Assembly (NCBI GenBank): GCA_963716735.1
Contig: OY970321.1
Location: forward strand, 248,001 to 312,000
Length of the DNA: 64,000 nucleotides
Reading direction: 5' to 3'
Source: VRUE01 sp963716735
GTDB lineage: Bacteria > Actinomycetota > Thermoleophilia > Solirubrobacterales > 70-9
This document shows positions 22,821-32,111 of this stretch, piece by piece. Every line of letters begins with the position of its first letter. The stretch's first letter is position 1. The position numbers were made by a program, and so were the translations under genes. The notes under the pieces are model-generated. The model was not told the DNA's origin, made no database searches, and saw only the letters and a list, made by a program, of their open reading frames with translations.

Positions 22821-24473
22821 ATGCGCACGATCGAGCGCCGGATCGGTCTCCTCTTCGCCGGTTTCCTCATCTGCTTCCTGGCGATCGCCGGACGGGCGTT
22901 CTGGCTGCAGGGCGTGCAGGGGTCAAAGCTCGCCTCGGAGGCCGCCTACCAGCAGACCGACGTCGTCACGGTTCCGGGTCTGCGCGGCAGCGTGCTCGAC
23001 CGCTTCGGCAACCCACTCGCCGTTTCCGAAGACGCGAAAACCATCTACGCGACCCCATACCAGGTCAAAAAACCGCGGCAGACGGCCGCCAAACTGGCCT
23101 CGATTCTCGATCTCGAAGAAGACGAGGTGCTGAAGAGCCTGACCGAAGACTCCGGCTTTGCCTACGTCGCGCGCAAGGTGGAGGTGCCCAAAGCCGCGCG
23201 GGTCGCCCGGTTGGAGCTACCCGGCATCGACGAGCTGCCCGACAGCAGGCGGACCTACCCGCAGGGCGATCTCGCCGCACAGGCCATCGGCGCCGTCGGC
23301 GAGGAAAATCAGGGCTTGACCGGACTCGAGATGGGCGAGGACTCCGTACTGCACGGCACCGACGGCGAACGGCGGATCGTCAACGACGCGCTGGGCGAAC
23401 CGATCCGGCTGGAAACGGTGAAGGAAGCCAGCGACGGCGAAGACCTGCGCTTGACGCTCGACCCCGCGATCCAGAAGGAAACCGAGCAGGCGCTGGCCGA
23501 AGTCGGTGAAAGCTACGCGCCCAAGGGCGCTACGGCGATCGTGATGAACCCCCGCAACTCGCAGCTGCTGGCGGTTGCGAACTGGCCGCCGGTCGACCCG
23601 AGCGACTTGGAAAACGCCAACCCCGACGACCTGATCAACCGCGCCACCGGCTTCACCTATGAGCCCGGCTCGACCTTCAAGGCGTTCACCGTCTCTTCGG
23701 CGCTCGAAGAAGGGCTGGTCTCTCCGGAAACCACGTTCACGCTGTCACCCCAGCTCCACGTGGCCGACCGGGTGATCGAAGATGCCGAGCCGCGGGGGAC
23801 GGAGACCCTGAGCGTCGCCGAAATCCTCTCCCACTCCTCCAACGTGGGCGCGGCGACGATCGGCCTGATGGTGGGCGCCGAAAAATTCAGCCGCTGGATC
23901 AACCGCTTCGGCTTCGGCCGGCCGACCGGGGTCCGGTTCCCGGCCGAGGAACAGGGGCTTGTGCCGCCGCTGGACGAATACTCCGGCTCGACGATGGGCA
24001 ACCTGCCGATCGGACAGGGGCTCGGGGTGACGCCAATGCAGATGATCGCCGGCTACGCGGCGATCGCAAACGGGGGCATGCTGCGCCCGCCGCAGCTGGT
24101 CGAGCGGATCGGTGACGAGGCTGTCAGTGCGCCGCGCGGGCATCGGGTGATCTCCCCGGTCGTCGCCGAACAGGTCCGGACGATGCTCGAGGGCGTGCTC
24201 GCCCCCGGCGGTACGGCCTCCGAGGTCAGCGTTCCCGGCTACACCCTCGCCGGCAAGACCGGAACCGCCCAGGTGGCCGAAAACGGGACCTACTCGGAGA
24301 CCAAATACATCGCTTCCTTCATCGGCTTCGCTCCCGCGCAGGACCCGCGCCTGCTGGTTGCGGTGGTTGTCGATGAGCCGCAGGGGGAAATCTACGGCGG
24401 GTCGGTGGCGGCGCCGGCTTTCGGCAAGATCGCGGCGTTCGCTCTTCCTTATCTCGGTGTGCCGCAGGAATAG
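22821..24473 (+). CDS. ftsI: septal peptidoglycan transpeptidase (PBP3/FtsI)
   Basis: 550 residues. A single N-terminal membrane anchor (10-30) is followed by the dimerisation domain, starting PGLRGSVLDRFGNPLAVSE. The transpeptidase domain has the catalytic Ser in YEPGSTFKAFTVSSALE (SxxK), SHSSNVG (SxN) and LAGKTGTAQ (KTG). No PASTA domains. It crosslinks septal peptidoglycan. Codon use is unusual: GAA and AAA are frequent where neighbouring genes use GAG and AAG. Confidence 0.94.
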   Translation: MRTIERRIGLLFAGFLICFLAIAGRAFWLQGVQGSKLASEAAYQQTDVVTVPGLRGSVLDRFGNPLAVSEDAKTIYATPYQVKKPRQTAAKLASILDLEEDEVLKSLTEDSGFAYVARKVEVPKAARVARLELPGIDELPDSRRTYPQGDLAAQAIGAVGEENQGLTGLEMGEDSVLHGTDGERRIVNDALGEPIRLETVKEASDGEDLRLTLDPAIQKETEQALAEVGESYAPKGATAIVMNPRNSQLLAVANWPPVDPSDLENANPDDLINRATGFTYEPGSTFKAFTVSSALEEGLVSPETTFTLSPQLHVADRVIEDAEPRGTETLSVAEILSHSSNVGAATIGLMVGAEKFSRWINRFGFGRPTGVRFPAEEQGLVPPLDEYSGSTMGNLPIGQGLGVTPMQMIAGYAAIANGGMLRPPQLVERIGDEAVSAPRGHRVISPVVAEQVRTMLEGVLAPGGTASEVSVPGYTLAGKTGTAQVAENGTYSETKYIASFIGFAPAQDPRLLVAVVVDEPQGEIYGGSVAAPAFGKIAAFALPYLGVPQE

Positions 24474-24484
24474 GAGTGATCGTG

Positions 24485-24610
24485 GGCGGGGGATCGGGTG
24501 GCCCTGCCGCTTGCTGGGTTTTTCGCCAGGAGAGTCGGTGGCCGTCCGATGGCGTTTGTGGGGCGAAAAAGAGGACGCCGCTGCGCGGCAGGGCCACCCG
24601 ATCTCCCGCC
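24485..24610 (+). repeat. 126-bp inverted-repeat element, copy C (family II)
   Basis: 26-bp arms at 24485-24510 and 24585-24610 with one G.T mismatch. The interior has CTTGCTGGGTTTTTCGCCAG on the left and GGGGCGAAAAAGAGGACGCC on the right, shared with copy D (48121-48240). It lies between ftsI and murE and ends at the base before the murE -10 hexamer. Confidence 0.88.
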
Positions 24611-24616
24611 TAGAAT
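24611..24616 (+). promoter_or_regulatory. -10-like TAGAAT of murE
   Basis: TAGAATCGCCGCTGTG: seven-base spacer to GTG 24624. An almost identical string precedes ATG 51934. It starts on the base after the inverted-repeat element ends. Confidence 0.65.
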
Positions 24617-24623
24617 CGCCGCT

Positions 24624-26057
24624 GTGAGACTGGATGAGCTTGCCGCGGCAGCTGGTGGCGCCCGGATTGTTGGCGACGGGCCTGTGGATATTGCGGAGCT
24701 GGCGTACGACAGCCGCAGGGTGAAACCCGGGACGTTGTTCTTCTGCGTGCCGGGGGAGAAATCCGATGGGCACGATTTCGCTGCGGCTGCGGTTGAGGCC
24801 GGGGCATCGGCTCTGGTTGTGGAGCGCGAGCTTCCCAAGCTCGAGGTCACGCAAGTACTGGTAGAGGACGCGCGCGCGGCAATGGCGCCGGTTGCTGCTC
24901 GCTTCTATGGAGATCCGACCGGCGAGCTGCGGGTGGTGGGGATCACCGGGACCAATGGGAAGACGACTACGGCCTTTCTGCTGCGGGAGATCCTGGAGTC
25001 GGCGGGGATGCGGTGTGGCTTGCTGGGGACGGTCAAGCAGGTGGTCGGTGGGGTGGAGGAGGAGGTCGAGCGGACCACGCCGGAGGCGGTTGATCTGCAG
25101 GGGACCTTTCGGCGCATGCTCGACGGCGGAGACTCCGCATGCGTGATGGAGGTCTCCTCGCATGCGCTGGCACTGCATCGGGCCGACGCGATTCATTTTC
25201 AAGTGGCCCTGTTCACCAACCTGACCCAGGACCACCTCGACTTCCATGCGGACATGGAGGACTACTACCGCTCGAAGCGGCTCCTGTTCGAGATGGGACC
25301 CGGCACGGCGATCGTCAACGTCGACGACGCGTATGGGAGGCGGCTGGCGGATGAATTTGAGTGCGTGACGTTTTCGGTCGAGGGGGGTGAAGCCGACCAC
25401 GTGGCAGGTGAAGTCGCCCTCACCCCCCTCGGTGCGGAGTTCACGGTCAATGGAGCGACTCGGGTCTCCACGCGGCTACCCGGTCATTTCAACGTTGCCA
25501 ACGCGCTGGGCGCCTATGCCGCTGCGAGCGCGATGGGGGTTGAGGCCGAGGCCGCCGCGGCGGGGCTCGCCGCGGCGGCACCGCCACCGGGACGCTTCGA
25601 GCCGATCGACGAGGGGCAGTCCTTCGCCGTCCTCGTCGACTACGCCCATACCCCGGACTCGCTCGAGAACGTGTTGCGGGCGGCGCGGCCGCTCACCTCT
25701 GGACGACTGATCGTGGTCGTCGGCGCCGGTGGCGACCGAGACCGCGATAAGCGCCCGAAGATGGGGCGGGCGGCGGCAGAGGGAGCGGATTTCGTCATCG
25801 TCACGTCGGACAATCCACGCTCTGAGGATCCAGACACGATCGTCGCCGAAGTGAAGGCTGGGGCCGGCGAGGGAAACGGCGTCGAGGCCGAGGTCGACCG
25901 GCGCGCGGCTATCGCGCTGGCCCTCTCCCGTGCCGAAGCCGGCGACACGGTCGTGATCGCCGGCAAGGGACACGAGCAGGGGCAGGAGTTCGAGGACGGT
26001 CGCAAGCTGCCCTTCGACGACCGTCAGGTGGCGCGCGAGGAGTTACACAAGCTATGA
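24624..26057 (+). CDS. murE: UDP-MurNAc-tripeptide ligase (MurE)
   Basis: 477 residues from GTG 24624; an upstream frame exists only because it runs through the repeat element. N-terminal UDP-binding domain (YDSRRVKPGTLFFC), ATP site VVGITGTNGKTTTAFLL, then MEVSSHALALHR and TNLTQDHLDFHADMEDYY, and a C-terminal ligase domain with SDNPRSEDP. DNPR in that motif is the one typical of meso-diaminopimelate-adding enzymes. It overlaps murF by ATGA. Confidence 0.94.
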   Translation: MRLDELAAAAGGARIVGDGPVDIAELAYDSRRVKPGTLFFCVPGEKSDGHDFAAAAVEAGASALVVERELPKLEVTQVLVEDARAAMAPVAARFYGDPTGELRVVGITGTNGKTTTAFLLREILESAGMRCGLLGTVKQVVGGVEEEVERTTPEAVDLQGTFRRMLDGGDSACVMEVSSHALALHRADAIHFQVALFTNLTQDHLDFHADMEDYYRSKRLLFEMGPGTAIVNVDDAYGRRLADEFECVTFSVEGGEADHVAGEVALTPLGAEFTVNGATRVSTRLPGHFNVANALGAYAAASAMGVEAEAAAAGLAAAAPPPGRFEPIDEGQSFAVLVDYAHTPDSLENVLRAARPLTSGRLIVVVGAGGDRDRDKRPKMGRAAAEGADFVIVTSDNPRSEDPDTIVAEVKAGAGEGNGVEAEVDRRAAIALALSRAEAGDTVVIAGKGHEQGQEFEDGRKLPFDDRQVAREELHKL

Positions 26058-27421
26058 ATCTCGCACCGGAGCGGATCGCGGACGCGATGGGGGCGGAGAT
26101 CGTCTCCCGCGGGGGCGATGGTGCTCCGGCAAGAGCCATCATCGATTCCCGCCAGGCGATGTCGGGCGATCTCTTCTTCGGCCTGCCGGGCCAGCGAGTT
26201 GACGGCGGCGCGTTTGCATCGGATGTGTTGGAGGCCGGGGCTTGGGGTGTCGTGGTCGACCCGCCGACCGCGCGGTCGAGATTTGAGTCGGATAGCGACC
26301 CAAACCTCGACCGCGCTCCGGGTGAGGCATGGGTGTTCTCCGTCGCCGATCCGCTGCGGGCGCTGCAGGACCTGGCGCGGGCCTGGCGGCGCGAGCTCGG
26401 CGTCCCTGTGGTCGGCATCACCGGTTCGGTGGGCAAGACCTCGGTCAAGGACATCGCCCGGGCGCTGCTGCCGGGTCGTGTCCATGCCAACCGCGAGAAC
26501 CTCAACACCGAGATCGGCCTGCCCCTGACCCTGCTCGAGGCGCCCCCCGACACCGAGCTGCTGGTGCTGGAGATGGCGATGCGCGGCCCCGGTCAGATCG
26601 CCGAGCTGGCGGCGATCGCCGAACCGCGGATCGCCGTGATCACCAACGTCGGCCCGGTCCATGTCGAGCTGCTCGGCTCGGTCGAGGCGATCGCGGCCGC
26701 GAAGGCGGAGATCCTCGTGGCGCTCCCCGCCGACGGCGTAGCGATCGCGCCGGTCGAGGCGGGTGAGCTCGAGCCCCACCTCGATGCCGCGCCGGCCATA
26801 TTGCGCTTCGGCAGCGGCGGGGATGTCGACGTCGTCGAGCGGCGGGTTGAGAACGGGATCACCGATGCCCTGATCGCCACTCCGGTGGGGCAGCAGCGCT
26901 TCCACTTTCCCTTCGCCGAGCGCCACAACCTGACCAACGCGCTTGCCGCTGTCGCCGCCGGCGTCGCACTGGGAGCCGCACCCGAGGGGATGGCCGACCG
27001 CGCTGCAAGCATAGGCTTCTCCCGCTTCCGGGGCGAGCGCCTCGAGCTTGGTGACGGGATCGTCCTGGTGAACGACTGCTACAACGCCAACCCGGTGTCG
27101 ATGCGCGCGGCGCTGGATCACCTCGCCTCGATCGAGGGCACGCGTCGCATCGCCGTGCTCGGCCAGATGGCCGAGCTGGGCCCCGGCGCCCCCGCCTACC
27201 ACGCCGAGGTCGGGGCCCACGCACGCGCCGAGGGCATCGACCTGCTGATCGGGGTGGGCGAGCCCGCCCGCGCTTACGATCCCGACGAGCTCGTCGGTGA
27301 CCCCGCCGAGGCAGCCGAGCTGCTTGCCGCCCAGCTCCAGCCCGGGGACACGATCCTGGTCAAGGGCTCGCGCTCGGCCGGCCTCGAGACCGTCGCCGAG
27401 ACGCTGGCGGAGCTGCTCTGA
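26054..27421 (+). CDS. murF: UDP-MurNAc-tripeptide:D-Ala-D-Ala ligase (MurF)
   Basis: 455 residues. N-terminal domain with IIDSRQAMSGDLFFGLPG; ATP site VVGITGSVGKTSVKDI; NRENLNTEIGLPLTLLE; substrate region ERHNLTNALAAVA and the LVNDCYNANPVSMRAAL motif, all as in MurF. It adds D-Ala-D-Ala to the muropeptide precursor. It is coupled to murE and mraY by overlaps. Confidence 0.94.
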   Translation: MNLAPERIADAMGAEIVSRGGDGAPARAIIDSRQAMSGDLFFGLPGQRVDGGAFASDVLEAGAWGVVVDPPTARSRFESDSDPNLDRAPGEAWVFSVADPLRALQDLARAWRRELGVPVVGITGSVGKTSVKDIARALLPGRVHANRENLNTEIGLPLTLLEAPPDTELLVLEMAMRGPGQIAELAAIAEPRIAVITNVGPVHVELLGSVEAIAAAKAEILVALPADGVAIAPVEAGELEPHLDAAPAILRFGSGGDVDVVERRVENGITDALIATPVGQQRFHFPFAERHNLTNALAAVAAGVALGAAPEGMADRAASIGFSRFRGERLELGDGIVLVNDCYNANPVSMRAALDHLASIEGTRRIAVLGQMAELGPGAPAYHAEVGAHARAEGIDLLIGVGEPARAYDPDELVGDPAEAAELLAAQLQPGDTILVKGSRSAGLETVAETLAELL

Positions 27422-28395
27422 TGGGCGAGGTTCTGATCGCCGGCATGGCGGCGATGCTGATCTGCATCTTCCTCGGGCCCAAGTTCATCGAGTACCTGCG
27501 GGTGAGGGAGTTCGGCCAGCACATCCGCGAGGACGGGCCGCAGGAGCACCACGCCAAGGCCGGCACGCCGACGATGGGCGGGCTGATCGTCTTCGCCGCG
27601 ATCTGCGTCCCTTACCTGGTCCTCTCCGACCGCGACACGCAGAGCCTCGCCGTCTTCGGCGTGGCGCTCGGCTGCGCCGCGCTCGGCTTCGCCGACGACT
27701 TCACCAAGATCGTCAAACGCCGCTCGCTCGGGCTCTCGGCGCGCTGGAAGCTGGTCGGGCAGCTGTTCCTGGCGCTCGGTCTCTGGTGGGTGGCGCGGCA
27801 CGAGGTCGGGCTCGAGCCGACCCTCTTCTTCCGCATCGGCGACGCCAGCCTCGACCTTGGCCCGGTCCTCTACTTCGTCCTCGTCTTCCTCGTCATCGCC
27901 GGTACCTCGAACGGCGTCAACCTCACCGACGGCCTCGATGGCCTCGCCGCCGGTTCCTGCGCGATTGTCCTGCTCGCCTACACGGCGATCTGCTTCGTCA
28001 CCAACGAGCAGCAGAACTTGGCCTTGCTCTCCGCCTGTCTGGTTGGGGCCTGCGTCGGTTTCCTCTGGTTCAACGCCTTCCCGGCGTCCATATTCATGGG
28101 AGACACCGGTTCGCTCGGCCTCGGCGGCGCGATCGGCGCGCTGGCGGTGATGACCCAGACCGAGGTGCTGCTGATCATCATCGGCGGCATCTTCGTGATC
28201 GAGGCCCTGTCGGTCGCGATCCAGGTCTTCTCCTTCAAGACCTTCCGCCGCCGCGTCCTCCTGATGGCGCCGCTGCACCACCACTTCGAGATGATGGCCT
28301 GGTCGGAGACCAAGATCATGCTGCGCTTCTGGATCATCGCCGCCGTCTGCTCCGGAATCGGCTTCACGCTGTACCAGCAGTCGATCGGGCGGTAG
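27421..28395 (+). CDS. mraY: phospho-MurNAc-pentapeptide transferase (MraY)
   Basis: 324 residues with about ten membrane helices. Conserved MraY features: HHAKAGTPTMGGLIV near the N-terminus, FADDFTKI, GTSNGVNLTDGLDGLA and the C-terminal LMAPLHHHFEMMAWSETKI. It transfers phospho-MurNAc-pentapeptide to undecaprenyl phosphate. It starts on the last base of the murF stop (TGATG). The dcw cluster ends here; murD, ftsW, murG, murC, ftsQ, ftsA and ftsZ are absent from the window. Confidence 0.95.
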   Translation: MGEVLIAGMAAMLICIFLGPKFIEYLRVREFGQHIREDGPQEHHAKAGTPTMGGLIVFAAICVPYLVLSDRDTQSLAVFGVALGCAALGFADDFTKIVKRRSLGLSARWKLVGQLFLALGLWWVARHEVGLEPTLFFRIGDASLDLGPVLYFVLVFLVIAGTSNGVNLTDGLDGLAAGSCAIVLLAYTAICFVTNEQQNLALLSACLVGACVGFLWFNAFPASIFMGDTGSLGLGGAIGALAVMTQTEVLLIIIGGIFVIEALSVAIQVFSFKTFRRRVLLMAPLHHHFEMMAWSETKIMLRFWIIAAVCSGIGFTLYQQSIGR

Positions 28396-28408
28396 GACCG
28401 GAACGCGA

Positions 28409-28792
28409 TCAGGGAGTGCGCAGAGCGACGAGGTCTTCGATGATCTTGAAGTCCTTGACGTTATGGGTGATCAGTTCTGCGCCTTGAACGTTGGCCGTTG
28501 CGGCGATGCCGAGATCGGCGGTGCGCTTTCGAGGCTGACCACCACGTAGTGCGACTGCGGCTTTGAGACGCCCCCATTCGCGGGCGACGAGGTCGTCGAC
28601 CGGTAGCGGATCTGGATATCGGGCCTCGATTGCCCCGAGGCGCGCCGCTCGAATGGCTCGACTCTCCTCATCGCGCGCTAGGAGGAGCCCGAAGTGCAAC
28701 TCCGCAATTGAGATCGTGCTTATCGACGAGTCAATGTTGTCCGGGGGTGCGTCTCCGCGGATCAGCACCGAAGTGTCGAGCAGGACGCGCAC
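28409..28792 (-). CDS. vapC: VapC-type PIN-domain toxin
   Basis: 127 residues from GTG 28792. The PIN domain acidic residues appear in VLLDTSVLIRGD, SIAELHFG, and TADLGIAATANVQGAELITHN. PIN toxins are Mg-dependent RNases. The antitoxin stop lies two bases upstream, so the pair is translationally linked. It converges with mraY, 13 bases apart. Confidence 0.9.
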   Translation of the reverse strand: MRVLLDTSVLIRGDAPPDNIDSSISTISIAELHFGLLLARDEESRAIRAARLGAIEARYPDPLPVDDLVAREWGRLKAAVALRGGQPRKRTADLGIAATANVQGAELITHNVKDFKIIEDLVALRTP

Positions 28793-28794
28793 CC

Positions 28795-29040
28795 CTAATC
28801 GGCCCAGGGGTCTCGCAGGTCGCCGCCGAATTTCTCCAAGTCACTTTCGAGCGTTGGATCAACCGGCAACGCCCAAAGGTCGTGCAAGCTGGAGGTGTTG
28901 ACCCATTGCCGATCGCGAGTTGGACCGAGTTGAGCCACGGGGCGGCCGGAGACGGTGATCGTGAACTCCTCACCCGCTTCGGCTCGCCGCAGTACTTCGG
29001 CGACATTGTTGCGCAACTCTTTCTGGGGGATGGTTTCCAT
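28795..29040 (-). CDS. vapB: Phd/YefM-type antitoxin partner of VapC
   Basis: 81 residues. The N-terminus METIPQKELRNNVAEVLRRA and EFTITVSGRPVAQLGPT are typical of Phd/YefM antitoxins that bind DNA; the C-terminus (DLEKFGGDLRDPWAD) should wrap the toxin. GGAG stands seven bases before ATG 29040. The palindrome at 29053-29068 is the likely binding site for autorepression. Confidence 0.9.
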   Translation of the reverse strand: METIPQKELRNNVAEVLRRAEAGEEFTITVSGRPVAQLGPTRDRQWVNTSSLHDLWALPVDPTLESDLEKFGGDLRDPWAD

Positions 29041-29052
29041 CGGATCTCCACC

Positions 29053-29068
29053 GTAGCAGTACTGCTAC
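29053..29068. promoter_or_regulatory. perfect 16-bp palindrome, probable VapBC operator
   Basis: GTAGCAGTACTGCTAC is a perfect palindrome 12 bases ahead of vapB. On the minus strand it sits between TTACAT and TACGGT spaced 18 bases apart, a plausible promoter. Binding by the antitoxin complex would block it. Confidence 0.75.
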
Positions 29069-29104
29069 CGAGAATGTAATGGGGGGAACATCTGTTCGTC
29101 TGGG

Positions 29105-29110
29105 TAGACT
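29105..29110 (+). promoter_or_regulatory. -10-like TAGACT of uvrA
   Basis: Nine bases before GTG 29120, with no Shine-Dalgarno sequence between. A slightly long member of the leaderless pattern. Confidence 0.45.
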
Positions 29111-29119
29111 CGGCGGATA

Positions 29120-32002
29120 GTGGCTGCCTCTGAGCGAATCGTCATCTCGGGTGCGCGTGAGCACAACCTGAAGGACGTCGACGTCGAGTTGCCCCGCGAT
29201 GCGCTGATCGTGATCACCGGGCTCTCGGGCTCGGGCAAGTCGAGCCTTGCCTTCGACACGATCTACGCCGAGGGGCAGCGGCGCTACGTCGAGTCGCTCT
29301 CCGCCTACGCGCGGCAGTTCCTTGGCTTGATGGAGAAGCCGGACGTCGACTCGATCGAGGGGCTCTCGCCGGCTATCTCAATCGACCAGAAGACGACCTC
29401 GCGCAACCCGCGCTCGACCGTGGGGACCGTAACCGAGATTTATGACTACCTGCGCCTGCTCTGGGCGCGAATCGGCGTTCCGCACTGCCCTCAGTGCGGC
29501 GCCGAGATCACCGGTCAGACGCAGGAGCAGATCGTCGACCGCTTGATGACCCTCGCCGAGGGGACGAAATTCATGGTCATGGCGCCGGTTGTGCGCGGGC
29601 GCAAAGGCGAGTACGGGAAGTTGCTCGAGCAGATGCGGTTGGAGGGCTACTCACGGGTCAAGGTCAACGGCGAGCTGCTCCGCCTCGACGAGGAGATCAT
29701 CCTCGACAAGAAGTACAAACACGACGTCTCGGTCGTCGTCGACCGTTTGGTGATGAAGACCGACCTGCGCCGCCGCCTCTCCGAGTCGGTAGAGGCCGCC
29801 GCGGGCCTGGCAGCGGGTTTGGTCGAAGTCGAGATGGTTGGCGAGTCCGGGGAGACGATGCTCTTCTCCGAGCAGTTCGCCTGCCTCGAGTGCGGCACCT
29901 CGATTCCCGAGCTGGAGCCGCGGATCTTCTCCTTCAACTCGCCGCACGGGGCCTGCGAGCGTTGCCACGGGCTCGGCTTCCAGCGGGTGATCGATCCCGA
30001 GCTGGTCGTCCCCGACCCGACGCTCTCCCTGGGTGAGGGCGCGCTGCAGCCCTGGAACCGCGGGATCACCGCCTACTGGAAGCGGTTGATCGCGGCCGTC
30101 GCCGAGGAGAACGGCGTCGACCTGGACAGGCCCTGGGCGAAGCTGAAGAAATCCGAGAAAGAGATCTTCCTCTACGGCACTGGCAGCGACCGTCACCAGG
30201 TCACCTACACCAACCGCTTCGGTCGTCGCCGCTCCTACAAGGTCCGCTTCGAGGGGATCGTCAACAACCTCGAGCGGCGCTACGAGGAGACCGATTCCGA
30301 GACCAACCGCGAGCGGATCGAGAGCTACATGGCCGAGCAGCCCTGCCCGCAGTGCGATGGGGCGCGGCTGCGGCCGGAGAGCCTCGCGGTCAAGGTCGGC
30401 GGGATCAGCATCGCCGAGTACACCGAGCTCTCGGCGCGGGCCGCGGGCGAGTGGATCGCGACGCTGGAGATGACCGAGACCGAGCGGGCGATCGCGCGGC
30501 TGATCGTGCGCGAGATCACCGAACGGCTCGCCTTCCTCGAGAACGTCGGCATCGGCTACCTCTCGCTGGGCCGCTCGGCGCGCTCGCTCTCCGGCGGCGA
30601 GGCGCAGCGGATCCGCTTGGCGACGCAGATCGGCTCGAGCCTGGTGGGGGTCATGTACGTGCTCGACGAGCCCTCGATCGGACTGCATCAGCGAGACAAC
30701 GAGAAGCTGATCGGAACGCTCGACCGCCTCCGCGACCTCGGCAACACCGTGATCGTGGTCGAGCACGACGAGGGCACGATGCGCGCCGCCGACCACCTAG
30801 TCGATCTCGGCCCCGGCGCCGGCGAACACGGTGGCTACGTGATCGCCGCCGGCACCCCGGACGATGTCGCCAAGGATCCGGCCTCGCTGACCGGCCAGTA
30901 CCTCTCCGGGGTGCGGATGATCGAGGTGCCGACGGAGCGCCGCGAGCCGCGGGGTGCGTTGCTCGTCCGCGGGGCTCGCGAACACAACCTCAAGGGGATC
31001 GACGTAACGATTCCGCTCGGTGTCTTCTGCTGCGTCACCGGGGTCTCCGGCTCGGGCAAGTCGACCCTGGTCAACGAGACGCTGCACCACTCGGTCGCCA
31101 ACCGCCTGCACCAGGCGAAACTGCGCCCTGGCGCCCATGACGGCGTCGACGGGCTCAGCCAGATCGACAAGATCATCAACATCGACCAGTCACCGATCGG
31201 TCGTACGCCGCGCTCCAATCCCGCCACCTACACCGGCGTCTTCGATCACATTCGCCAGCTCTTCACCCAGACCCAGGAGGCGCGCGCTCGCGGCTACAAG
31301 CCGGGCCGCTTCAGCTTCAACGTCAAAGGCGGGCGCTGCGAGGTCTGTCGCGGCGACGGTCAGATCAAGATCGAGATGCACTTCCTGCCCGACGTCTACG
31401 TGCCCTGCGAGCAGTGCCACGGCAAGCGCTACAACCGCGAGACCCTGGAGGTCCGCTTCAAGGGCAAGAGCATCGCCGACGTGCTTGAGATGTCGGTCGA
31501 GGAGGCGGTCGTCTTCTTCGAGAACGTGCCGAAGATCGCTCGCCGGCTGCGCACCCTGCACGACGTCGGCCTCGACTACATTCGCCTAGGTCAGGCGGCG
31601 ACGACGCTCTCCGGCGGCGAGGCGCAGCGGGTGAAGCTGGCGACCGAGCTCTCCAAAGTGGCGACCGGCGACACCCTCTACATCCTCGACGAGCCGACCA
31701 CCGGCCTGCACTTCGCCGACGTGCAGCGCCTGCTCGACGTGCTCGGCCGCCTCGTCGACGCCGGCAACACCGTGGTCGTGATCGAGCACAACCTCGACGT
31801 GATCAAGACCGCCGACCACCTCATCGATCTCGGCCCTGACGGCGGCGAAGAGGGTGGAGAGGTGGTCGCGACCGGCACCCCCGAGCAGGTTGCCGCGGTC
31901 GAGGGCTCCCATACCGGCCACTTCCTTGCCGAGCTAGTCGAGCCGGCAAAGCCGGCGAAGGCAAAGCGCGCGCGCAAACGGCGCGAGCCGATTGCCGCGT
32001 AA
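29120..32002 (+). CDS. uvrA: excinuclease ABC subunit A
   Basis: 960 residues, a normal UvrA length. Two ABC ATPase halves: Walker A GLSGSGKSSLAFDT (about 34) and GVSGSGKSTLVNE (about 641), signatures SLSGGEAQRIRLATQ and TLSGGEAQRVKLATE. Zinc-binding CxxC pairs occur (CPQCGAEI, CLECG, CERCHG, CPQCDG, CEVCRGDG, CEQCHG). It recognises DNA damage with UvrB in nucleotide excision repair. A basic tail (AKRARKRREPIAA) ends the protein. Confidence 0.97.
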   Translation: MAASERIVISGAREHNLKDVDVELPRDALIVITGLSGSGKSSLAFDTIYAEGQRRYVESLSAYARQFLGLMEKPDVDSIEGLSPAISIDQKTTSRNPRSTVGTVTEIYDYLRLLWARIGVPHCPQCGAEITGQTQEQIVDRLMTLAEGTKFMVMAPVVRGRKGEYGKLLEQMRLEGYSRVKVNGELLRLDEEIILDKKYKHDVSVVVDRLVMKTDLRRRLSESVEAAAGLAAGLVEVEMVGESGETMLFSEQFACLECGTSIPELEPRIFSFNSPHGACERCHGLGFQRVIDPELVVPDPTLSLGEGALQPWNRGITAYWKRLIAAVAEENGVDLDRPWAKLKKSEKEIFLYGTGSDRHQVTYTNRFGRRRSYKVRFEGIVNNLERRYEETDSETNRERIESYMAEQPCPQCDGARLRPESLAVKVGGISIAEYTELSARAAGEWIATLEMTETERAIARLIVREITERLAFLENVGIGYLSLGRSARSLSGGEAQRIRLATQIGSSLVGVMYVLDEPSIGLHQRDNEKLIGTLDRLRDLGNTVIVVEHDEGTMRAADHLVDLGPGAGEHGGYVIAAGTPDDVAKDPASLTGQYLSGVRMIEVPTERREPRGALLVRGAREHNLKGIDVTIPLGVFCCVTGVSGSGKSTLVNETLHHSVANRLHQAKLRPGAHDGVDGLSQIDKIINIDQSPIGRTPRSNPATYTGVFDHIRQLFTQTQEARARGYKPGRFSFNVKGGRCEVCRGDGQIKIEMHFLPDVYVPCEQCHGKRYNRETLEVRFKGKSIADVLEMSVEEAVVFFENVPKIARRLRTLHDVGLDYIRLGQAATTLSGGEAQRVKLATELSKVATGDTLYILDEPTTGLHFADVQRLLDVLGRLVDAGNTVVVIEHNLDVIKTADHLIDLGPDGGEEGGEVVATGTPEQVAAVEGSHTGHFLAELVEPAKPAKAKRARKRREPIAA

Positions 32003-32111
32003 CGTTTCCTCCTCTCATATTTGTTGTGGCGCTCACTGTTCGCGGGCGCTACCTTGGAGAGTGAAAGTTGCGGCAAGCGGGTAAGAGCAGGGGCGGAAAA
32101 AGGAGGAGTTC

